DNA of 64,000 bases. It comes from Eucalyptus grandis. Its lineage: Eukaryota > Streptophyta > Magnoliopsida > Myrtales > Myrtaceae. The stretch lies in NCBI RefSeq assembly GCF_016545825.1, contig NC_052614.1, positions 31,645,669 through 31,709,668 on the forward strand. Reading direction: 5' to 3'. Under the pieces are notes generated by a model, which did not search any database, had not been told where the DNA came from, and saw only the letters and a program-made list of their open reading frames with translations. The stretch's first letter is position 1, and the number at the start of each line of letters is the position of its first letter. A program made the position numbers and the translations under genes. Positions 1 through 12,211 of this stretch are shown here, piece by piece.

Positions 1-44
1 ATTTCAGGCTCAAAATAAGTATTGTCATGAAAATTTGAACCCCC

Positions 45-310
45 AAACCAAATAAATAAATAGAAGTTATGCAAATGTGACCCAACAAAATAGAAGTTAT
101 GCATTGCTTTTTTTTTTTCTATTTTTGATTGAGTAATACAACATAAAACTTACCTATAAAAAAAAATCCTCCCATTTAGTGGATATTTGAAAAATTATTG
201 CACTTGTGGTTATTTAGAGGCATTGTGTGGAAGTTTTACTTTGTATTTTCTTAATGGACCACCCAAAAAACTTTTTCCTTTAAAATATCATCATACAAGC
301 TTCAACCATT
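45..310 (+). repeat. dispersed repeat, left copy of pair with 16288-16620
   Basis: This stretch is a diverged direct copy of 16288-16620. Shared landmarks, in the same order, are two 'atagaagtt..gcaaatgtgac' type motifs, a 'ttagtggat' motif, a 'gcact(t/c)gtggttat' motif and a 'catacaagct' motif near the right end. No coding potential is visible. Whether this is a transposon fragment or part of an old segmental duplication is not decided by the sequence. Confidence 0.5.
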
Positions 311-733
311 GTTTGGAGTAAAGCAGTTGAGGAAATCGTAAGAGAAAGCCCAAGTCTGAGCTCGTTAATACTGTAATTGCTTACGGTCAAGTGTACAAGA
401 GTAAGTGCATTGTTCTTTTATACCGATAGTGTAATTATCTGTGAGGGGAACTACACTAACCAATTGTAACTTGAACTACTAACTATTAGTGGAATCCGAC
501 TGCTATTAAGGCTATTAGTCTTTGAGTGGACATAGGCTTGGTATAAGCGAAACTAGTATACACATTTATATGATCTGCTTATTCTACTCTGATTGATTTA
601 CCAACATCACATATACTAATTTGTCTGGAACGCCATCTTGAGTGCTGATTGGTTGATATTCCGCAAAAAAATTTAATTCGTTAACACAAAACCTATTCAA
701 CCCCCTTCTAGATTGCTTTGTTAGCCTTAATAG
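311..733 (+). mobile_element. possible LTR fragment of a retrotransposon
   Basis: No open reading frame of note. The right end (about 690-710) carries a motif of the type 'cctattcaacccccttctag', which I associate with the ends of plant Ty1/copia (SIRE-like) LTR or leader sequences. Copia integrase sequence on the opposite strand begins directly after it. No matching second LTR and no target duplication are visible, so this is a tentative call. Confidence 0.3.
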
Positions 734-933
734 TCTTCACTATATGTCGATGCTTGCGTGTAGTGATCCCATTCTAAAAAGGAAAGTACAAACAAGAGAT
801 GCATTGATGGATGCCATGACTGGGAAGGTGAGAGCGCATGGCAAAGTATAGGAACTTAGGTGCTCCATCACACTAAATTATCTAAAGCCTACACAAGTTG
901 AGTCTCCACAAGTGCATGAAAGGTTTTTAAAAT

Positions 934-1392
934 AGGGTTAATACCTTAAAAAAACCCCAAACTGGTACACATGTGACAAATTTACCCCGACTAACTATAA
1001 AAAAAACCCTAAACTTGTACATTTATGACAAATTTATCCCAAACTAATTTATTCGACCACAAAAAACTCCCAAACTAGTAAATTTGTGACTAATATACCC
1101 TCCGAAAAATTATATTAATACCACAAAAAAATCACAAAAATTATAAACTATGACAAACAGAGTGTAAAATCCCAAATTGATATATCGGTCAATTGTCATG
1201 TGTTATTTAACTTTATAATTTAACAAGAAAATTTAACTAAAACTAACAGAGGATAAATTTGTCACAAGTGTACCAGTTTATGGTAAATTTGTCAAAGATA
1301 TACCAGTTTGGGGTTTTGGGTGGTTAAAAAAATAGTTTGTGGTAAATTTGTCACAGTTGTACCAGTTTGGGATTTTTCAAGGTATTAACCCT
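934..1392. mobile_element. MITE inserted in the Copia-1 integrase
   Basis: A 459-bp element with long terminal inverted repeats. Both ends read AGGGTTAATACCTT, then a short A-rich stretch, then CCCAAACTGGTACA. The body repeats weak copies of the 'gacaaatttac' theme. It is flanked by TAAAAT on the left and TAAAAAT on the right, a likely target duplication. It carries no gene and must have moved with enzymes from elsewhere. On the minus strand it interrupts copia integrase sequence that can be read on either side. Confidence 0.8.
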
Positions 1393-1960
1393 TAAAAATA
1401 TTGGAAAAATGATCTCAAGATGTGAAAGGAAAAAGCCAAGTGATTTGAGAACAATCATCTATAAAACAAACGTAGTATTTACAACCAAAAAGAGAATGTA
1501 TGTAGGACGGACCCCAAACATTAAAATGAACCAACTAAATAGGGGAAGTGGCCCTAGAATGGGTAGCGAAGTGGTGACGACTTTTACTGAGAGCACATGC
1601 CATACACACGAAAGAGGGAGAACGTCAAATGCTGGTTTTTTGTTGAATTTAAAAGAAAAATTACAATATCCGAAGAGGCATGTCCGAAACGGTGATGCCA
1701 AGTAATGAGTGAACTAGTGCGGGAAGACATAAAAGTAGATGGAGAAGTTGCCAAGTTGGAGGGCAAGATGTAGTAGAGGCCGAAATCAAGGCTAACTCGA
1801 AGAATGATCTAACCCGTATCTAAGCACACTACAAGAAAATATGTAAGGTAAAATAAGAAAACACGGTTATTATCAAAGGAAAATTGAGAAACATATATCT
1901 TTTTTGGTGATATTAGGAACAACTAAAACATTATTAAGGATAAAGATAGGAGACATGGAA

Positions 1961-4900
1961 TGTCACGCCCTGATCCTCCGAGTGTGTGGCCATCCCTCGG
2001 TGGTCGATCAAATAGCAACGTCCTAGGACGCATCACTAACCTATTCATTTTAATGTGCATGCGGAAGTGAATAATTAATCCTCAGACAACAACAAGATGG
2101 GATAGAAAAGTAGAGCCATAATTTAAAAAAAAACCAAATCACACATTTATATATATCAAACCCAGTCATATACAATACTAGCCAATATATATAAGGTCTG
2201 CAAAAAAAGGGGGGGTTTAGAGTGCTACCAATCCTCTAAGTGTTCGAGTCTTAAACTGAATACTCTGAGGATCCTGGATCCGACAGACTCGCGTCCACCA
2301 CTGAACCACCTGGAGGGTCGGCCGTACCCTTTCCAAAAGCAACCTCCAGCACTGACATAGGGATCTCAAACTCCTATATGGGACTTTCTCTTTGTCCATT
2401 CCGCTCACAACGATACCATGACCTGTATTAATGGGGTACCTTATGGGGTAAACCCGCATCGACCTAGACCACAGACCTCATAAGTTCATAGACCCATCCC
2501 ATTGGGTTCCCATGAAGCGAAATATAAGACACTTGCTCAATGACCTTCTTCAGCTGTCCAAAATGCTCAAGATGAGTTGCCATCTAAGGACCTGTAAATT
2601 TTATCCCACAATGGGGTGAGATGACGCCTTAGCAAGTTCACCCTTTTAACTCCGACTAGGAAGGAAATACGCCCCAAGGGCTGCCTAAGCACAAGCACAA
2701 GTCAGAGGACTTACCTTTGCCTCAGATCCTTCCTATAAGTGAGTACAATTCAAATAATCATTCAATCATTGCAATTCAAATCAACATTGATCAATCGACT
2801 TACTCGACTCCATATCATCGATACCATCTCTCAGTCATTCCATTCAATATCATCTATAAAGTCAGATCACATCAAGGACTGCTCACTCTAGGCTAAAGAT
2901 AGACAGTATAACTCATCGAAGCTAGCACAATATACTACTCACTTTCAGCTGATATATTGAGGCCCTCAGATTGATATAGTATATTGATCATGTTCACTCT
3001 AAGCTAATAAATAGTATAGGTCACTCTAAGCTGATATATCAAGGCCCTCAAGCTAATATAGTATATTGATAATGCTCACTAGAAGCTGCTAAGATATACT
3101 GCTCATGCTAAGCTAATATATCAAAGCCCTTAGGCTGATATAGTATACCTATGATATTCACTCTAAGCTGACAAATAGTATACTACTCACACTAAACTAA
3201 CATACCAAATCCCATAGGTTGATATAATATATTGTTCTCACCAATTAAGAATTTCACCTTTTTTATCTCCCGATAAAAATAACCGTGTGTGGATATACAA
3301 TCAGCCTTAGCCAAAATACAATATTTCCCCTTTTGAAAAATCCCATTAATTCCAATAGTTTATAAACACATTTTTGGCATTGTAAACCGACGTCCGGTAT
3401 TTTCTAATTAATTATCAAAATTATTAAATTAATTTTGGGATAAATACCCCCAAAATTACAATTCACAATCAATTTGCACAATCCAGCACTCAATTAAATA
3501 AACCAATCATACCATTGCGATCAGCATAAAATTCCTGTCACCAGCTATCCCAGTCTAGTTTCTGAAAAAATAATAATTAATTGAATAATTACCGAAATTA
3601 ATTAATAAATACCAATAAATGCAACTTAGGCCAGAAAAGCCGAATTAATTACCGAAATAGGCCCAGAAAATTTCCGAACCTATCTAGATAAATACTACAG
3701 TTTATCTAGTCTCTAATTACGCAACTCTAACCACCTAACATGCATAAATGAATCATTAAATTGCTAATACATTCTAACTAACAACATAATCCATACTTAA
3801 CTTAAACTAATCAACCCTTAAGCATAATTAACTCTCTAAGCAAGTTTAGTGAGTAAACTCACTAGATTTATGAGCCAGTGAGTTCACTTCGATGGGGACG
3901 CGAAGGCGGGCCACAAACTCCAAAGCGGCGACACCAAGCAAGGTCGAGAAGGGCTTGGAAAAGCCTCCCAAAGTTCAAAACCCTTGCTAGTCTTCAGCTT
4001 CTTCTCTTGGCCGAGAAAGGAGGAATTGGCGATTGGTTGTGGCTGAAATGAGCAAGGACGGGCGGCAGAGCTATTGCAGATCCAGGTAGTGGCTAAACGG
4101 CATCCAAGGAGCTTCAACGCGGCTTGAGCGGCTCAGGACACAACTGGACAAGCTCACATACAGGCAGACGGGCGCTTGTGGTGTGCGGGCAGACACGCGA
4201 CTGGCGAACGGCGAAACAATGCATGGTGGCTTCAAACAGGCAGGCACGGTTGGTCAACGATGAAGGGAGGCTGTTGGTTGGTTTTTCTAAAAATTCAGAG
4301 CTTCAAAAGTAGTTAAAATGGAGAAAGCAACTGGTTGAGGGAAGAAGAATGCCAACTGCTCTTGGAGGGGGCCAGCTTGACCTCAACTCTACCCCTTTGT
4401 CCCCTTGACCATGCCCCACCATGGCCGGCTAGCTCCCTCAGCCCTTTACAACCCACAAAACTTCCTCTAGAAACTATTGAGATGGTCCAAAGGTTAGGGG
4501 CAAGGGGGGCTACGAATTTGCACTTGGTTTCTCCCAATCTCACTTCAATTTCCACTTGAATTAAATCAATTCGGCTCCCATAAATTCCACCAACATGTCA
4601 TTGATCAAATTGACATTCTTCCTCGCCACTAGAACTAACTTGCATCCCAAAAATGCGATAAAAAGTGGTCCCCTGAATTTTCCGAACAAAAACGGCCATA
4701 AACTGACTTTTCACCAAAAATCTCGATTTGCAGAAAAATCTTCGGAGGATGAGTTAATATTCCTAAAATGACTTGCGACATAAAAAAAAAATTTCAATTT
4801 CTAAAATTGGATTCAAATTCGTGGTTAATTTTAATCTGGTGCGATTTTAGCGTGACTTAGCCTACCAGGTAACTTTTAGAAATTTCTGGTGCAATTAACC

Positions 4901-5336
4901 TGTGGTCGATTTTCTTTGAACTACAATATACCTCTTCGACACATTGGCAACTCTTGGTGGTTGTGAAAATCTCGAGGTTTCTACTACGGACACAGGGTAT
5001 CAAAACGACAGAAAAATCAATATAGTTCCAATCGACGATAATTTTGCAATTTGGTAGAATCACCCACATTTAACCACACATCTCAATCAAATCGACATAT
5101 CTCTGATCTCTAATCAATTTTTAACTATGCCGTAATGATCTCTACAGATGAGCACGGTCGAGTAGTCGATTCTTGGTCGAATTCTCAAGTCTATTGCATT
5201 AAAATCCCTTTAATAGCTTTCCTAGATAATCTAGTTATCTCAAAAATGATTAGCTCAGAGAATATCACTATAGGCACGTCAATGAAAGGCCCAATTAATT
5301 CAATTGAAAACAGGACTGAAATTTCAAGATGTCACA
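1961..5336 (-). mobile_element. solo LTR-1 (long-LTR family), TSD TGGAA
   Basis: A 3,376-bp sequence that on the minus strand starts TGTGACAT and ends GCGTGACA, the TG..CA form of an LTR. It is flanked by a perfect 5-bp duplication, TGGAA at 1956-1960 and 5337-5341. It aligns along its length, in reverse orientation, with 8890-12211. No protein domain is visible inside, so I read it as a solo LTR left by recombination. The LTR length and termini suggest a Ty3/gypsy element, perhaps Tekay/Del-like, but that assignment is inference only. A tandem-repeat block lies at 2880-3240. Confidence 0.85.
2880..3240. repeat. tandem repeat block in solo LTR-1
   Basis: About three to four imperfect units of roughly 80-110 bp, recognised by repeated 'ctcactctaagctga', 'gatatatca(a/g)g' and 'gatatagtatatt' motifs. 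It lies about 0.9-1.3 kb from the 3' end of the LTR. The related LTR at 8890-12211 has a different repeat at the same position. Confidence 0.7.
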
Positions 5337-6692
5337 TGGAAGACAAAAAAGTACCTATGTGACTGATAGGATGGGAAGAGAGATGCCATCACCCACATTA
5401 ATTTGTTGCAAGCCTGTATAAAAAGTGATATTGGTAAAACCAATGGTATTATCAGTGACATGATGGATGGCACTAGAATCAAAGAACCAACTGGAAGTAG
5501 TATGGGCAAATGGGCATTGAGGCAGAGGAACTAAGGGGTATTAGTCTATAGATGGTGGTAAGGAGCTGTAATATGCCTATAGAGGTGGATAAAGGGCTTG
5601 ACATTGAGGTGGGTAAGTGGGAGTAGATAACAGGTTCATAAAGCATGTGCAACATAATGAGCTTGATGAGGAGATGTGGCACAAATTGAGAATTATATTG
5701 TTCACAGCAAGTTCTAGCGTAGTGACCCCGACGATAGCAAATCTAACAAAAGGGAGCTCCTCAACCACAACCCCTGCTACTCAGTGATTGGTATGTGACT
5801 AGTGACGACGAGGTGGGTAGACGACTGGTAGATGGCAAGCTATAAGCAATGTTGGTTGGTGCTACTGTGGGCTCAAAGATTGATGATTTGGCTTAAAAGG
5901 TGAAAAAATTGGTAATGTACCATGGACAACAAATGCAACTGGAAGTGGTTGACCAGCATCCAAAGTTGAATGCTTTAAACGACCCTCATGATATAGCAAC
6001 AAATTATGTAGCTCATTTGTAGAGAGAGTGGAGGACCAGGTATAAGCTGAAATAGCCAATATAGCAGTGGCCAAAGTGGAATATTCCAAACCTAGACCAC
6101 GGAAGAGGTGGGTTTGGTAATCTATAGCAAAAATAGTTTCCTCAATAGCTAGTGATTGATCGGCAATCTAGGTAGCCTCCTATATATATTTAGTCACATA
6201 TTTAGTCACACTCCTATTGTCCTTTCTCACGGATTGAAGGTGCATCTAGAGGGAAAAGGAGTGAGCATTGGGTTGAGAAGCAGATGCGTCAAACATGTAG
6301 AACCAAACTGACTCAAAAGTTTTGTGACCAGTGAGTTATGCTACTATGGGACTTATCACGATATTTAGGATCCAACCAAGAGATGTTTAATCTTGAATGT
6401 ACCATGCTTTGTGGGCCGAGTAAAGAGTGAGTATGGTTTGGCCAAGATTTCACATCCTCCACAAAAATTAGCTTAGAGGCTTGAAAATATGGTAGAATCC
6501 ATGTGCGCCAAATCACATAATTTGTTCCATCTAGACGTTCTTCAAAGGATGGAGTAGAGAGAAGATTGGAAATAATAGTGGCAAGTGTGGTGGTAAATAT
6601 AATGGGAGGCTAGTGGTTTGAATGGTGGTTTGTTTGGGGAAAGAGGAATTTGAGTCACTCATACTTGGATCGATGAGCTTTCGCCTTTTCTT

Positions 6693-6704
6693 GCCTTGAT
6701 ACCA
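6693..6704 (-). other. primer-binding site of Copia-1
   Basis: On the minus strand this reads TGGTATCAAGG, close to the TGGTATCAGAG site complementary to initiator methionine tRNA used by most plant copia elements. It lies just before the gag remnant. It fixes the element's orientation and places the 5' LTR, now unrecognisable, to the right of 6712. Confidence 0.7.
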
Positions 6705-6712
6705 AGATAAAA

Positions 6713-7147
6713 ATACAGATGCAGAACAACAAAGAATGTTTAGGGTATAAGAATTGTATATTTTGATTTTTAAATTGTGTATTACAATCAGTGATAACTC
6801 CTATATATACACACTTAGAATCAATTTCAGGAAATGAATATTGACAATAGAATCGGTAATCGCCATTGGATATAACATTTGAATTAATCTTGGATTGTTT
6901 ATCATGTAGATATCATGATTGTGCTATGATTCTGGGGCGAGTTGAGAACGTTATTAATCTCAAATTGCTTATCATGTTGAGCTCTAATTTTGGTACGAAT
7001 AAAGATAACATTTGATTATGGTGAGAGTTGGAATAGTTGGCAATGGACTAGGATGACATAGATCAATAAAGACCAAAGCTAAAAGGCAACTGTCGACATT
7101 CTAAACAGAAAAACAAGTTGATAAGTTTTCTAGCAAATCTAAGATAT
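6713..7147. other. probable remains of the Copia-1 5' LTR and flank
   Basis: AT-rich sequence without an open frame. By position it should contain the 5' LTR of Copia-1. A TATATATAC motif near 6813-6822 could be a TATA box of that LTR. I could not find the outer LTR end. Confidence 0.3.
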
Positions 7148-7760
7148 CCAAGAAATGAACTTCTCCTGCAAAAGATTCTTCCAAACTAATATTTAACACG
7201 ACTTACTATTTTTTATATGCTACGGTAGTTTAGCTATCCTATCAAAGTGGGTCATGTGCAGTTTTCATACTGTTTGCACATAACAATGTAAGATTTTGAT
7301 AGATTTGAACAACCTTGATGCCTACGAAAGGGCACGAGATAAGTGTAGAGCCCATGAGCATAAAGCTCGTTGAATGCTTCTAAGAGTCTCCATATCTATC
7401 TTGGTAGAGTTTTGAGAGTGTCGGTGATTTTTTGTTTGCTTCTCAACTATTTTTGCAATCAACAATAAGCTCCAACCTTTTGGGAGCTTCAATAGCCCGC
7501 TACACTAATGACATTCATTTTATCATAATCCTTGTGTAAAGTGTGGTAGAAAATAAAATCTTAATAGATTTATGATTAAACTGAGAGATTTACTCACATT
7601 TTCATTCAATGCCCTAGCACTCTCAAGCACTTGTCAAAAGCCCACAAGTTTTGTAAGGGGAAGGAAAAGAATTTATGGATGAAAAACATCTTAACACTAT
7701 AATGTCAATTATGTTATTTTAGAATTTTTTGTATACATATTCCTAGAATTTAGATGAAGA
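7148..7760 (+). repeat. dispersed repeat, left copy of pair with 18196-18786
   Basis: A direct, collinear, diverged copy of 18196-18786. Shared landmarks include 'caagaaatgaacttctc', 'taacaatgtaagatt', 'gcacgagataag', 'gagagtgtcggtga', 'ggagcttcaatgg/ag' and 'ctcacattttcattcaa', all in the same order and at similar spacing. No intact frame exists in either copy. On the minus strand a short IEAP..ELL..C frame is partly shared, so an old coding fragment is possible, but I do not recognise a family. Confidence 0.75.
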
Positions 7761-8375
7761 TAGTAGGCTACAACGACGTTAATACTTCCTACAAGTGCAA
7801 GATTGCTAAGTTTGAAAAGTCATCATGGAGAATATATGACAAAGATGTTTGTACTTCCTCCAATTAATGTTTACAAAATATTGTTCTTCTCTTCTTAGAC
7901 ACATCATCCTTTACCTACTCCTTGTCTTCACAATTTCCTTTATTCAAGCGAGCTGAGTCACATGCACTGTGCATTACCTACCCCGAGAGACCAACTCTAT
8001 ATACGTGTTGATTTCTTAATTGGGTCAAAATCCAATCTGCAGTCACACATATTTTCTGATATTTTCTTTCTAAAATAAGCACAATTTTTCCTAAATTTTC
8101 TTATTTGAAAGAGACAACATAAGCAATGAACTCATCACACCAAATTGATAGCTACATGTTTAGTTTTGAAGAAGAGTAAGTTGTTTTTTTTGTTTTTTAA
8201 CAAAGTGTAACTTGGTCTATTCATAAACAAACAATCAACACATCTCTTAGGAATAGGTACCTTATCAGAAATATCGCCACTTTTCATAATCAACCATTAT
8301 TTCTCTTCATGTCAACAATTGATTCCTTTCATTTACAATAATCAATTTTTTTTATGATAACAAACTATTTCAACA
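7761..8375 (-). mobile_element. probable 3' LTR of Copia-2
   Basis: On the minus strand a purine-rich tract (8376-8388, GTGGAGGAT) is followed at 8375 by TGTTGAAATAGTTTG, a typical copia LTR start. About 100 bp of this LTR start are repeated, diverged, at 12895-13019, as expected for the second LTR. The outer end of the LTR, somewhere in 7761-8200, could not be fixed. Confidence 0.55.
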
Positions 8376-8889
8376 ATCCTCCACTTAGTTTGTTATCTGT
8401 ACTAATTTACATAAATGTATACGTACAAGAAGGTATCTATTAAGATTTCTATCTTTAATTAGTATAAATAATTCCATTAGTAAAATCAACAGTAGATAAA
8501 ACTTCAAACCATGATCCCATCTAATAATAGATTTATTGCGCATATGAATTTACACACATTTGGTTAGAAATTTCCTATGCCTTGCCACTTTTATGGCCTT
8601 TCTGCTTGCTTTTGCACATGAACATTTAAAAAAGTTCATCTGACTTTTATTAGAAGCAATACCACTTCTTAGGGTCATATAGGTGAAGTTCCTAACTTGT
8701 TACCTTACCCTTGCCTTGCTAAAACCTGAACTTCATAAGAGTTCTTTCTTGCACTCATTCTCCTAGCTTTCCCTGAGTAGTAACGTTATGCCTCAGTACT
8801 CTATCACTGTCAAGATACAATAACTTGCTATTATCCATTGAACTTTAGCAATTTCATTGGAGATTGTAAAGTTGGGTTTCCACTATACT

Positions 8890-11800
8890 TGTGACATCCT
8901 GATTTTCTGATTATGTTTTCAATTGAATGAGTTGGGTTTTTCATCGATGCACCTATAGTCTCTTTCTCTGAACTGATCACTCATGAGATAACTAATCTAT
9001 CACGTGAAGCCATTAAGGAATTTAAACATGACTAACTTGAGAATTCGACCAGAAATTGACTGCTCGACTGTGCTAATCTGTAAAGGTCAATACGAAATTG
9101 TCAAAATCAACCGAGACCCGGAGATAAGTCGATTCAACCGAGGCATGTGATTAAAGTGTTGGTGAGTCCACCTAATTGCAAAATTCTCGTCAAAATGCAC
9201 TAAACCGATTTTTCTATCATTTCTATACCATGTGCCAATATTTGAAAATTCGAGATTTTCACGAAAACTAAGAGTCGTCAATGAGTCGAAGATGCACAAT
9301 GTGACTCGAAAATAAGCGACCACGGTTCAAATGCGTTAAAGACTTCTAAAAGCTACCCGATATGTTAGGTCATGCTAAAATCGCACCCAGATGAAATGAA
9401 CCGCGAAATTGAACCCAATTTCAGAAATTGAAAATTTTGTCATGTCACGATTTATTTTAGGAACGTCAACTCATCCTCTAAATATTTTTCTGCAAACCTG
9501 AGTTTTTTGCGAAAATTCAAAGTTAGGCATTTTTGGACCGGGATAATTGGGGGGCCGTTTTTGTGCGGATTTTTGGCATTCAAGTGGGATTAATTGGCGA
9601 GGGAATTGCAAGGATTTATTGTGGACACCTTAGCTGGAATTTTTTAGCATCAATTGGATTGATTTGGAGGAGAATTGAAGTGAAATTAGAAGGGAAATGT
9701 CCAAATTCGTAGCCACGGGGCCAACGACATTTTGGACACTTTGGGAGGCTTGTTGAGGAACCTTTAAAGGGCTAAAGGCTGCTATGGATATGGCTGAGCA
9801 AGTGGGGGCCTTGTGATGAGTGTTTGAGATATTATTTGTACTTTGGAGGCCATTTGGGTCTCCCCCCCCCCCTTCAGCTAAGCCTTCTTCCTCTTCCCTA
9901 CTGCTACTTTCTCCATTGTTGTTGTAGTTTGTGAGCTCAAAAACCAAAGAACTAGCCAGCCAAGCCCCCTACACCGTCGACTGCCCCTCTCGCCATCCGA
10001 ACACTACCCGAGCTGTCGCCAAAGCCTCGCGCCCATCGTCCTACTCGCAAGCCCACGAGTTCGCTGCCTCACGTCCAGGTCCAACCCGTGGCTAGGCCGC
10101 CCATCGCAGCTGCAACCCACATCGCCATCTGCTTGAGCCACCGCTGTCGCTCCCGCCTTATCTCGCCGCTGCCATCCGCCGCCCGTGTGGCCGTTTTCAG
10201 CCACCGTAGCCAAGCTAAGCAGCTCCTTTGACCCTTGGATAAAACCGAAGGCCAGTAGTGGCTGTTGGACTTCGTGGCTCATTTTAGGCCTCTTCTGGGC
10301 CTCCTTTGGTGTTGTTGTGAGCTCGAGTTTCGCTCATCGTCACATCGCCATCGCCGAGAACTCATCGGCCCACAAAACTGGTGAGTTTACTTGCTAAACT
10401 CTACTTATGGAGTTAATGATGCTTAGTAGGTAATTAGATTAGGCTAAGTACGGCTTAGGTGGTTAGTTAGTTTTAATTAGTGATTTAGTTGGTTAATTAG
10501 GATTGTTAGGTGGTTAGATTAGACTAGTTAATGGCTAAATAGATTATACTATTTAAGTAGACAGGTACATTATTTTTTAGGCCCATTTAGATGGTTAAGT
10601 TAGTGTTTTAAGCCTAAGTATGCATTTATTGGATTAAATTACATTTATTTAATTATTTAATATTTTCCAAAAATTATACCTAGATAGCCCGTGGCCGAAA
10701 TTTCGTGCTGATTACAGGTGTGTGTTTAGTTTATGCAATTGATTGTTAGATTGTGCAATTGAGTGATGATTGTGATTTTTGAATATTTATTTCTAAGTTT
10801 CTAAATTTTGGTATTCATTTAAAAAATACCGGGTATCGGGTTTTGACACTGAAAATGTTTTTAAATACTATATCAAATAGTGGGATTTTAAAAGAAATGA
10901 TATCAATTTTTCCGGTTCAATCTAACCGTATACCCATACACGATTATTTTCACCAGGTGTTTTTAATACAAAGAAAATAGGTCAAGCACATTATCTTAAT
11001 TGAGGCATGTGAGTACAAAGCACAATGTCCTTGGCCGAAATTGATTGATCGTGTGATGGTTAAGAGAACTCGTCCCCGTTGTACGTCAGGTGGATGTTGC
11101 CCCTATATGGGATGCCCTAACAATGGATGCCAGATCACGATAGAGGCCGAACCGAAACTCCTTCGGGAATGCCATCCCTGATGTGCGTCGGGTGGACAAT
11201 ACCGTGCTCAAGGGATGAGACGAAGCCTAGCTACGCTAGAAAACCAATGTGCATCGGGTAGAATTGCCTGTGCGGGTAGTAATCAATTGGAATGTGTGAT
11301 TGATTGAGATAGATGCGCCTGGTTATGGGAAAAAATTTGTGGTACAAAATGGGACGTGTCATAATGATTTGACCCTATAATCGGTGCCATTGTGTTTGAT
11401 TGAGATTGAGTGAGGCATTCCAATTGATGTGTGCATCTATTATATGCATCTGTGATATGAATTGTACCGACGTGCATGAAGAAACGAGGCGAGGTGAGTC
11501 TTCTATGATGTGTGGTTAAACTACCTCTAGACGTATTTCCTTCCTAATCGGGGCTTAGGGCGTGAACTCGCTAAGACATCGTCTCACCCCATCATAGGTT
11601 TAACTTTTCAAGTCCATAGATGGCAGTTCCTCCAATACGTTTTGGACAGCCAAGGGGGTACACGGAGCAAAGTACCAACGTCCCTGTTCCCGGGAGTCTC
11701 TGGCTCCATGAGCTCCTACTGACCACCATCTTGGTCGATGAGGACCGACCTCAATTGGTACCTCATCGGTTTAGGGCGTGGTTCCGCCATGGGTCTAATG

Positions 11801-12211
11801 GGATCCGGGAAGGTACCCGGTAGGGTTCCGACATCCACGCCATTGCGGTCAACGCTGAGGTGAGTGAGGGGGTGGCCAATCCCCCTGATGGTGTCATGGA
11901 AGACCCAGAAACCTCAGAGGTCTTGGAGATCTCAGTTGAGGAATCTTGTGCCTAGGTGGCTTAGTGACTCTTCTTTTTGGCATTAGGCTTTTGGTTTATA
12001 AACTAGTATTGTATATAAACTCAGTTTGTCTATAAAAGTGTTTTGTGAAATTTGTATCATGCTCTTCTATCCCATATCTGTGTTGTCTGGGGATTTGTTC
12101 TTACACTTTCGCATGTGCAATAAAATGAATGGGTCAGCAACACGTCTTGGGACGTCACAATTTTATCGACCACCGAGGGATGTGCACACACTCGAGGTTC
12201 GGAGCGTGACA
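8890..12211 (+). mobile_element. solo LTR-2 (same family as LTR-1), TSD ATACT
   Basis: A 3,322-bp LTR in plus orientation, starting TGTGACATCC and ending GAGCGTGACA, with a perfect 5-bp target duplication, ATACT at 8885-8889 and 12212-12216. It is a diverged inverted copy of 1961-5336, for example the segment 11525-11630 against 2580-2670 reversed, and the last 100 bp against 1961-2060 reversed. The GC-rich stretch at 9960-10340 gives open frames on both strands, but nothing recognisable is encoded. A block of 'gcgtcgggtgga'-type repeats lies at about 11070-11290. Confidence 0.87.
11070..11290. repeat. short repeat block in solo LTR-2
   Basis: Several imperfect copies of a motif like 'tgtgcgtcgggtggacaat' are spaced roughly 60-85 bp apart. 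It lies about 0.9-1.1 kb from the LTR 3' end, the same relative place as the unrelated repeat block of LTR-1. Confidence 0.5.

Larger units (their letters stand above)
735..6712 (-). mobile_element. Copia-1: degenerate Ty1/copia element, split by a solo LTR and a MITE
   Basis: Read on the minus strand, the order is primer-binding site (about 6693-6704), gag remnant (about 6660-5800), CCHC zinc knuckle (about 5745-5700, pattern Cx2CxxxGHx4C with an in-frame stop in the first gap), protease-like FFDSSAIHHVTDN (about 5490-5450), then GAG-pre-integrase and integrase on the far side of the solo LTR. The integrase part reads WHHRFGHASSDIV at about 1700 and VWGPSYI near 1520. Past the MITE it reads FHALVETQL and SHGIHQCISC near 910-800. 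Many stops and frameshifts make it dead. The reading resumes across both insertions, so the element is older than both. Reverse transcriptase and RNase H are missing. Confidence 0.85.

Noticed and set aside
10004..10397. Open frames on both strands in a GC-rich stretch
   Set aside because: They lie inside solo LTR-2 and are not matched by an intact frame in LTR-1; composition alone keeps them open.
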